NCBI GenBank assembly: GCA_947452455.1
Contig: CANGBX010000001.1
Span: forward strand, 62,001 to 126,000
DNA from: Beijerinckiaceae bacterium
GTDB lineage: Bacteria > Pseudomonadota > Alphaproteobacteria > Rhizobiales > Beijerinckiaceae
Length of the DNA: 64,000 nt
Direction: 5' to 3'
The translations under genes were made by a program, and so were the position numbers. Below are positions 59,240 to 64,000 of the stretch, in pieces; the stretch's first letter is position 1; every line of letters starts with the position of its first letter. Under the pieces are notes generated by a model. That model was not told where the DNA came from and did not search any database. It saw only the letters and a list, made by a program, of their open reading frames with translations.

Positions 59240-59641
59240 ATGTATGCTCTTGAAGTGCGCGAGCACATTATGATTGCCCATTCCTTCAAAGGGGATTTTT
59301 TCGGGCCTGCGCAGAATATGCATGGCGCGACCTTTGTCGTGGATGTGGCCTTTTTCCGCGAGACTTTGAACGAGCATGAAGTGGTGGTCGATATCGGCCG
59401 TGCGCATGACGCGCTCAAGGCCGTTCTCGGGCCGATCAATTATCAAAATCTCGATGCTTTGCCGCAGTTCAAAGGCCGCCAGACGACCACAGAATTTTTG
59501 TCGAAACATATTTTTGACCATATGGCGGCAGCTGCCAAAAAAGGGGATCTCGGCCCCGGCGGTGAAGGCATTGTGAAAATTCGCGTGACCTTGCATGAGA
59601 GCCATGTGGCGCGTGCGTGGTTTGAAGGCCCTGTGGCCTGA
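59240..59641 (+). CDS. 6-pyruvoyl-tetrahydropterin synthase-fold protein lacking catalytic residues
   Basis: A 133-residue T-fold protein of the PTPS/QueD family. Two zinc histidines are recognisable (H14 in MIAHSF, H28 in MHGATF), but the third (second His of HGH) is A30, the catalytic Cys position is G22, and the Asp-His dyad of LDHxxL is N67-Y68. The pterin-anchoring Glu is retained as E120 in TLHESHVARAWF. It is probably not a standard synthase; it may catalyse another reaction or bind a pterin. AAGGAG precedes the ATG. It sits between MDR and glycosyltransferase genes. Confidence 0.8.
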   Translation: MYALEVREHIMIAHSFKGDFFGPAQNMHGATFVVDVAFFRETLNEHEVVVDIGRAHDALKAVLGPINYQNLDALPQFKGRQTTTEFLSKHIFDHMAAAAKKGDLGPGGEGIVKIRVTLHESHVARAWFEGPVA

Positions 59642-59647
59642 AGCGAT

Positions 59648-60673
59648 ATGGAGCTCAGCGCCGCCTTCGCCATTCCCGGTGATCTGGCTTGCCTGACGGG
59701 CGGCTATGCCTATGACCGCGAAGTGCTAGCGCGCATCGCGGGCTTGCGACATCTGCCTCTGCCGCAAGGGTTTCCGTTTCCAACGCCGGATGTCTTGGCG
59801 CAAAGCGCCGCGCGCCTTTCGGCTATGGGGTCGGATGAGGTTTTGCTGTGCGATGGTCTCGCCTTCGGGGCTTTGCCCGAACATGTTTTGAAGCAGATCA
59901 GCGCCCGGATTGTTGCGCTGGTCCATCATCCGCTGGCTTTGGAGACGGGTCTCTCGGCTGAAGTCACGCAGGATTTGGTTTTGCGTGAACGTAAAGCGCT
60001 GGGTTTTGCACGCCGCGTGATTGTCACATCGCCGATCACGCGCAATCTTTTGGTCAGAGATTATGCGGTCGATGCCGCACGCATTACGGTGGCTTTGCCC
60101 GGTACACAGCGCGCATCACGCGCACGTGGAAGTGGTGCGAAAAGCTTGCAGCTTCTGGCAGTCGGTTCAGTCGTGCCGCGCAAGGGCTATGATGTTTTGC
60201 TGGATGCATTGGAGAAGTGCGACGACCTCGACTGGCACCTCACCATTGCCGGATCATTGGAGCGCACCCCTGATTATGTGCAGCCTCTTTTGGCGCGCGC
60301 CTCGGATCGTATTCATTTTGCCGGTGAAGTGACGAGCGATGCGCTTGATGCGCTCTACGACCGCACTGATCTCTTCGTCATGTCATCACATTACGAAGGG
60401 TATGGCATGGTGCTGGGTGAAGCCATGGTGCGCGGATTGCCAATTGTGACAACAGATGGCGGCGCCTTGGTCGAGACTGTGCCGGAACATGCTGCTTTGC
60501 GCGTGAAAGCGGGTGATGCTGCAGCTCTTGCGCAAGCTTTGCGCCGCGCGATAACCGATCAAAATTTGCGTCACACTTTGGCGGATGCCTCCTTTGCAGA
60601 AGGGGCGCGCCTGCCGACATGGGATGAGACCGCGCACTTCATTGCGCGTGTATTGAAAGAAGTGGCGCCATGA
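59648..60673 (+). CDS. Glycosyltransferase family 4-like
   Basis: A 341-residue GT-B glycosyltransferase. The C-terminal nucleotide-sugar domain has LQLLAVGSVVPRKGYDVLLD near 165 and the E-x7-E motif SHYEGYGMVLGEAM near 253. The N-terminal acceptor domain is short (MELSAAFAIPGDLACLTGGY), lacking the usual GGxxxH loop but with a LTGGYAYDRE equivalent. It lies 6 bp after the PTPS-like gene and overlaps the methyltransferase gene by 4 bp. The tight operon suggests that it glycosylates a small molecule, perhaps a pterin, rather than lipopolysaccharide. Confidence 0.85.
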   Translation: MELSAAFAIPGDLACLTGGYAYDREVLARIAGLRHLPLPQGFPFPTPDVLAQSAARLSAMGSDEVLLCDGLAFGALPEHVLKQISARIVALVHHPLALETGLSAEVTQDLVLRERKALGFARRVIVTSPITRNLLVRDYAVDAARITVALPGTQRASRARGSGAKSLQLLAVGSVVPRKGYDVLLDALEKCDDLDWHLTIAGSLERTPDYVQPLLARASDRIHFAGEVTSDALDALYDRTDLFVMSSHYEGYGMVLGEAMVRGLPIVTTDGGALVETVPEHAALRVKAGDAAALAQALRRAITDQNLRHTLADASFAEGARLPTWDETAHFIARVLKEVAP

Positions 60674-61497
60674 GCTTTTCACCCGATTGGCTTGCCTTGC
60701 GCGAACCGGCTGACCATGCCGCGCGTGCACCACAAATTGCACAAAAGGTTTTTGCCCATTTTGCTGGACGTGAGCGCATCACGCTGATGGATTTTGGCTG
60801 CGGCACGGGCTCGAATTTGCGGGCCATGGCGGCGCATCTGCCACACAAGCAAACATGGCGTTTGATGGATTGGGATGAAAATCTTCTGGCCGCCGCACGC
60901 GCGCGATTGAGCGATTGGGCAGATATGGCGCATGAAGAAAGCGGCCTCTTGTTTTTACGCAAAGGCGACCGCGACATCACCGTCGAGACACGGCAGGCGG
61001 ATTTGGCGCGTGATCCCGGCCGCTTGGTTGAAGGTGTCGATCTCCTCACCGCGACAGCCTTTTTCGATCTGGTTTCCCCCGCCTGGATGGATGGGCTTTG
61101 TGACGCGCTGGTCGCGCGTCAATTGCCGCTTTACGCCATCCTCACCTATGACGGGCGCGAGACTTGGTCGCCGCCCCATGTGGCTGATGCTGCTGTGCTG
61201 GATGCTTTTCATGCGCATCAAAAAAGCGACAAGGGTTTTGGTGTTGCGGCGGGGCCTGATGCGGCGGACTATCTTGGAAAAGCGCTTGAACAGCGCAGCT
61301 TTTATGTGATGCGCGGGTCTAGCCCGTGGCTGTTGCAGCAGGGAGAACTATTGCGCCAGCTCGCGCATGGCGCAGCGCAGGCTGTTGGCGAGACAGGGCG
61401 TGTGCGTGCGGAAGATCTGGCCGCATGGCGTGTGGCGCGTGAAAGCGCCACCGCTTGCGAAATCGGCCATATGGATCTCTTTGCCAAACCGTTCTGA
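60670..61497 (+). CDS. Class I SAM-dependent methyltransferase-like protein
   Basis: A 275-residue protein with a SAM-binding Rossmann fold: motif I ITLMDFGCGTGSNLRAMA (about 37-54), the acidic motif II WRLMDWDENLL near 63 and the post-I region LLTATAFFDLVSPAW near 127. It starts at an ATGA overlap with the glycosyltransferase gene, so it is coupled. It likely methylates the same small-molecule product. It ends back to back with the convergent cytochrome b561 gene with no space between the stop codons. Confidence 0.83.
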   Translation: MSFSPDWLALREPADHAARAPQIAQKVFAHFAGRERITLMDFGCGTGSNLRAMAAHLPHKQTWRLMDWDENLLAAARARLSDWADMAHEESGLLFLRKGDRDITVETRQADLARDPGRLVEGVDLLTATAFFDLVSPAWMDGLCDALVARQLPLYAILTYDGRETWSPPHVADAAVLDAFHAHQKSDKGFGVAAGPDAADYLGKALEQRSFYVMRGSSPWLLQQGELLRQLAHGAAQAVGETGRVRAEDLAAWRVARESATACEIGHMDLFAKPF

Positions 61498-62037
61498 TCA
61501 GCTCTTACGCGCTGGCAACATACGCTCCATCACGCCGTCGTGTTTGACCAAGCGATGCCAGAGTGCCGCGCCGACATGACCGACCAGCAGCACGACAATC
61601 GCAATGGCGGAAATCGCGTGCATTTTGAACAGCACTTTTGACAGAGCCTCGCTTTGCGGTGCGAGCGGGGGCAGTTCAAACAGCCAGAAGATCGAGATTT
61701 TGACAGGAAAAGCCGATGTCGCTGCCCAGCCAAGCAAGGGCGTGAGCACCAGCAACATATAGAGCGTGTGATGTGTCGCGGTGGAGACGCGTCGCTCGAA
61801 GGGTGTGAGTCCCGCATAGGCTTCCGGCGCGCCCGACATTTTGCGCACGGCCAAGCGTGCTGCGGCCAGAAGCAAAATCAGAAAGCCAAAAGAGCGATGA
61901 AGATCATAGCCCAAATTCTGGATCGGGCCTTCTGGCAAATCTTCCAGAATAAAGCCTGCTGGCAGAACGCCGAAAATGATCAGCGCGGTGAGCCAATGCA
62001 AGAGTTTTGAAGTGGCTGAATATTCGAGACGTTTCAT
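61498..62037 (-). CDS. Cytochrome b561-type membrane protein
   Basis: A 179-residue bacterial cytochrome b561 with four membrane spans. Candidate haem histidines are in SKLLHWLTALII (span 1), YDLHRSFGFLIL (span 2), THHTLYMLLVLTPLLGW (span 3) and FKMHAISAIAIVVLLVGHVGAALWH (span 4). Such proteins pass electrons between the quinone pool and periplasmic acceptors. ATG 62037 overlaps the RibD-type stop by 4 bp (ATGA), coupling the two. Confidence 0.87.
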   Translation of the reverse strand: MKRLEYSATSKLLHWLTALIIFGVLPAGFILEDLPEGPIQNLGYDLHRSFGFLILLLAAARLAVRKMSGAPEAYAGLTPFERRVSTATHHTLYMLLVLTPLLGWAATSAFPVKISIFWLFELPPLAPQSEALSKVLFKMHAISAIAIVVLLVGHVGAALWHRLVKHDGVMERMLPARKS

Positions 62038-62759
62038 TCTGTGCCTCCGGCTGCGCTGCGCAGATCGCAATCAATCAAAATTTCATTTTGTCCCAATGGA
62101 TAAAAAACTGTCGCCGGACGCAAAGCTGACATGAGATCATCAATGGGTTTGAGATCAAGCCCGTTGCGTCCTGACCCGATGATGATCGGCGCGATCAAGA
62201 GATGCAATCGGTCAATGCAGCCCGCATCCAGAAAAGTAGAAATGGTTTTGGCGCCGCCCTCGATCAAAATTTTACGACAGCCGCGTGCAAAAAGCGCGTC
62301 GATCATGGCGCGCGGAGAAAGTTCGCCATCGACCAGAGGCAGACGAATTTGCTCGACGCCGGGAATGACAAAGCTTGTTGCGTCCTCACGCGTGATCAGC
62401 ATGCAGGGCGTGCCGTCGGGTTCAAGCCATTTGGCGGGCCCGCGCAATCGGCTGGTCGGGTCAATCACCACACGGGCAGGGTTGGGCCCTGCAACGCGGC
62501 GCACATTGAGCTGCGGGTCATCGGCGGCAATCGTACCTGCGCCCACAACCACGGCATCCACGGACGCCCGTATGCGATGCAAATGGTCGAGCGCGGGCTC
62601 GCCATTGATATATTTGCTGGCCCCCGAGACGGTCGCGATGCGCCCATCCAGTGATTGGCCGAGTTGGGCCACCACAAAGGGGCGGGCGGGATCGGCCGAC
62701 CGGAAGGGGCCGAAGGGATCGCCCGTTATCTCTGTGGCTGGGTCTTTGCCCTTGGGCAT
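62034..62759 (-). CDS. RibD C-terminal-type reductase
   Basis: A 241-residue protein consisting only of the RibD reductase (DHFR-like) domain, without the zinc deaminase half. Landmarks are VVAQLGQSLDGRIAT near 35, YINGEPALDHLHRIRASVDAVVVG near 55, ARVVIDPTSRL near 102 and ILIEGGAKTISTFL near 170, the NADPH-binding GG motif. It would reduce the ribose of a 5-amino-6-ribosylaminouracil phosphate or a related pyrimidine. It is divergent from ribA, whose product is the RibD-pathway substrate. Starts at ATG 62759; a 28-codon extension is rejected. Confidence 0.85.
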   Translation of the reverse strand: MPKGKDPATEITGDPFGPFRSADPARPFVVAQLGQSLDGRIATVSGASKYINGEPALDHLHRIRASVDAVVVGAGTIAADDPQLNVRRVAGPNPARVVIDPTSRLRGPAKWLEPDGTPCMLITREDATSFVIPGVEQIRLPLVDGELSPRAMIDALFARGCRKILIEGGAKTISTFLDAGCIDRLHLLIAPIIIGSGRNGLDLKPIDDLMSALRPATVFYPLGQNEILIDCDLRSAAGGTE

Positions 62760-62842
62760 GGACGCTCCTAGTTTCTGCCCCAAATATAGGCTATGAGCGG
62801 GGCAACGGGAGGGTCGGGCGCCGCACAAGCAGGTGATTGGCA

Positions 62843-63991
62843 ATGCCCGAGAGTGAGGTTCGTGTGACGGATCGTTTGCGTAGTCTATTGGTTGCCGGCG
62901 TTTCAGGCCAGATCAAGGTCGAGCGCGCATTGGCAGAAATTCGGTCGGGCCGCCCTGTGGCGGTCTCCGGTTCACAGGGAAGCCTTATCACAACACCAGT
63001 CGAAGCGCTGGATGAGACGATTGCTGCCGATCTTGAAACTTTGGCAGCTGGCCGCGCGCGGCTGCTTCTCGCGGCTCCCCGTTTGCGCCGCTTGGGGCTC
63101 GAGCGGCAAGAGGCAGGCGCACTCGCTCTGCCCAAATTGGATCTCGCTCGCATCGCTCATCTTTCAGTTGAAACAGAAGCGCGGATTGATGCGCCTGTGA
63201 GTGCTTTGTCGGAGCAAGATGAAGCCGCGCTCGAATTGATGCGTCTGGCTTTTGTGTTGCCGGCCTTGGTTGTCTTTCCTGCGGCGGATGCCGCACTTCT
63301 CGACACTTTGATTCACGTCAGTGTCACAGATGTGCAGGACTATCGCGCAGCACAGACGCACGAGCTCAAACTGATATCGCGCGCACCTGTGCCGCTTGAG
63401 GGTGCGCAGGAGAGCGAATTTGTGATTTTCCGCGGTGGGGAAGGTTTGCGCGATCAGGTGGCTGTTGTTGTCGGTCGGCCCGATCTCACAAAGCCTGTCA
63501 CTGTTCGCCTGCATTCGGCCTGTCTGACAGGTGATCTCTTCGGCTCGCTCAAATGCGATTGCGGCGATCAATTGCGCCACACCGCGCGGTTTATGGCTGA
63601 AAATGGCGGCGGCATATTGCTGTATCTTGATCAGGAAGGCCGCGGCAACGGTCTGTCGAATAAAATCCGCGCCTATCGCCTGCAAGCGCAAGGCTATGAC
63701 ACATATGACGCCGATGAAGTGCTCGGCTTCGATCACGATCAGCGCGGTTTTGCTTTCGCTGCCACGATGTTGAAACAATTGGGCGTTAGCATCGTGCGTG
63801 TGATGACCAATAATCCTGTGAAGATTGCCGCACTCGAAGACGCAGGTCTGACTGTGGCTGCCGATCAGCGCATCATTGGCCGTCAGACCGATCAGAACGT
63901 GCGTTATCTGGCTTCCAAGCGAGATCGAGCTGGTCATTTCATCGATGTTCTCGATCAAGTGCCACCAGCGCAGGGCGGCGCGAAGGACTAA
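62843..63991 (+). CDS. ribA: GTP cyclohydrolase II with degenerate N-terminal domain
   Basis: A 382-residue RibA. The C-terminal catalytic domain (about 180-375) is intact: zinc cysteines C227, C238 and C240 in HSACLTGDLFGSLKCDCG, and the DQEGRGNGL catalytic loop at 263-271. The first 180 residues resemble a decayed RibB-like half without DDEGREN-type acids. It opens the GTP imidazole ring, the first step to riboflavin or deazaflavin-like products. It mirrors the 23898 gene, where the RibB half is active and the RibA half is dead. ATG 62843 is preferred over TTG 62837. Confidence 0.9.
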   Translation: MPESEVRVTDRLRSLLVAGVSGQIKVERALAEIRSGRPVAVSGSQGSLITTPVEALDETIAADLETLAAGRARLLLAAPRLRRLGLERQEAGALALPKLDLARIAHLSVETEARIDAPVSALSEQDEAALELMRLAFVLPALVVFPAADAALLDTLIHVSVTDVQDYRAAQTHELKLISRAPVPLEGAQESEFVIFRGGEGLRDQVAVVVGRPDLTKPVTVRLHSACLTGDLFGSLKCDCGDQLRHTARFMAENGGGILLYLDQEGRGNGLSNKIRAYRLQAQGYDTYDADEVLGFDHDQRGFAFAATMLKQLGVSIVRVMTNNPVKIAALEDAGLTVAADQRIIGRQTDQNVRYLASKRDRAGHFIDVLDQVPPAQGGAKD

Positions 63992-64000
63992 GCCGATATG

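Noticed and set aside
1-64000. tRNA, rRNA or prophage content
   Set aside because: No cloverleaf, rRNA stretch, integrase, transposase or phage structural gene was found; the 16S-like 17-mer at 41761 is only a ribosome-binding-site match.

Overview
The window reads as chromosomal DNA of an alphaproteobacterium, most likely Hyphomicrobiales (Rhizobiales). The evidence is the PhyR/NepR/EcfG general stress module, the split RibB and RibA enzymes, a moderately GC-rich composition, and a family of CGTCATTGCGAG...CTCGCAATGACGG palindromic repeats. No rRNA, tRNA, phage, transposase or CRISPR was seen. Every function given is a family-level call from reading sequence; no database search was possible.

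0-14 kb is a phthalate-type aromatic catabolic island in two divergent operons. Leftward from 7.6 kb run a Rieske oxygenase, an EutA-like ATPase, a cupin, an Asp/Glu racemase-type enzyme and a TctC binding protein. Rightward from 8.0 kb run a phthalate dioxygenase reductase-type protein, a dihydrodiol dehydrogenase, a MarR regulator and NadC. Two identical CTTAG-N4-CTAAG palindromes flank the divergent promoter region. A dienelactone hydrolase, a cysteine-less isochorismatase-like protein and an epimerase follow. 14.4-17.5 kb is a tctBAC tripartite tricarboxylate transporter.

17.7-31 kb holds a second catabolic block: an extradiol (VOC) dioxygenase, an IclR regulator, an MhpA-like flavin monooxygenase, two alpha/beta hydrolases, a luciferase-like monooxygenase, RibB with a dead RibA half, an AraC regulator, two tandem TctC paralogues, a GST and a ThDP enzyme. 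All nine copies of the palindromic repeat lie in the first 28 kb. 31-39 kb holds a NikR-like regulator lacking key nickel ligands, then a hydroxycinnamoyl-CoA hydratase/lyase, an ABC binding protein and fused permease without an ATPase, an NDP-forming acyl-CoA ligase and an MFS transporter.

39-64 kb is more housekeeping and signalling. It includes a UDP-glucuronate epimerase, a deacetylase, and a 22-codon micro-gene whose ribosome binding site matches 17 nt of the 16S rRNA 3' end. It also has a DSF-type quorum-sensing locus: an RpfC-like hybrid kinase, an RpfF-like synthase, and a REC-PAS-GGDEF regulator in place of RpfG. This is followed by an MFS exporter, cytochrome c, a pterin dehydratase, CysG, a KGG stress protein and phyR/nepR-ecfG. 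Then come a compact OpgH operon and a cluster that looks built around GTP-derived pterins or flavins: an MDR protein, a PTPS-like protein without catalytic residues, a glycosyltransferase, a methyltransferase, cytochrome b561, a RibD reductase and RibA.

The most promising leads are the DSF locus with a probable c-di-GMP-receptor regulator, the micro-gene, the PTPS-like cluster, the altered NikR, and the shared operator of the phthalate-type island.
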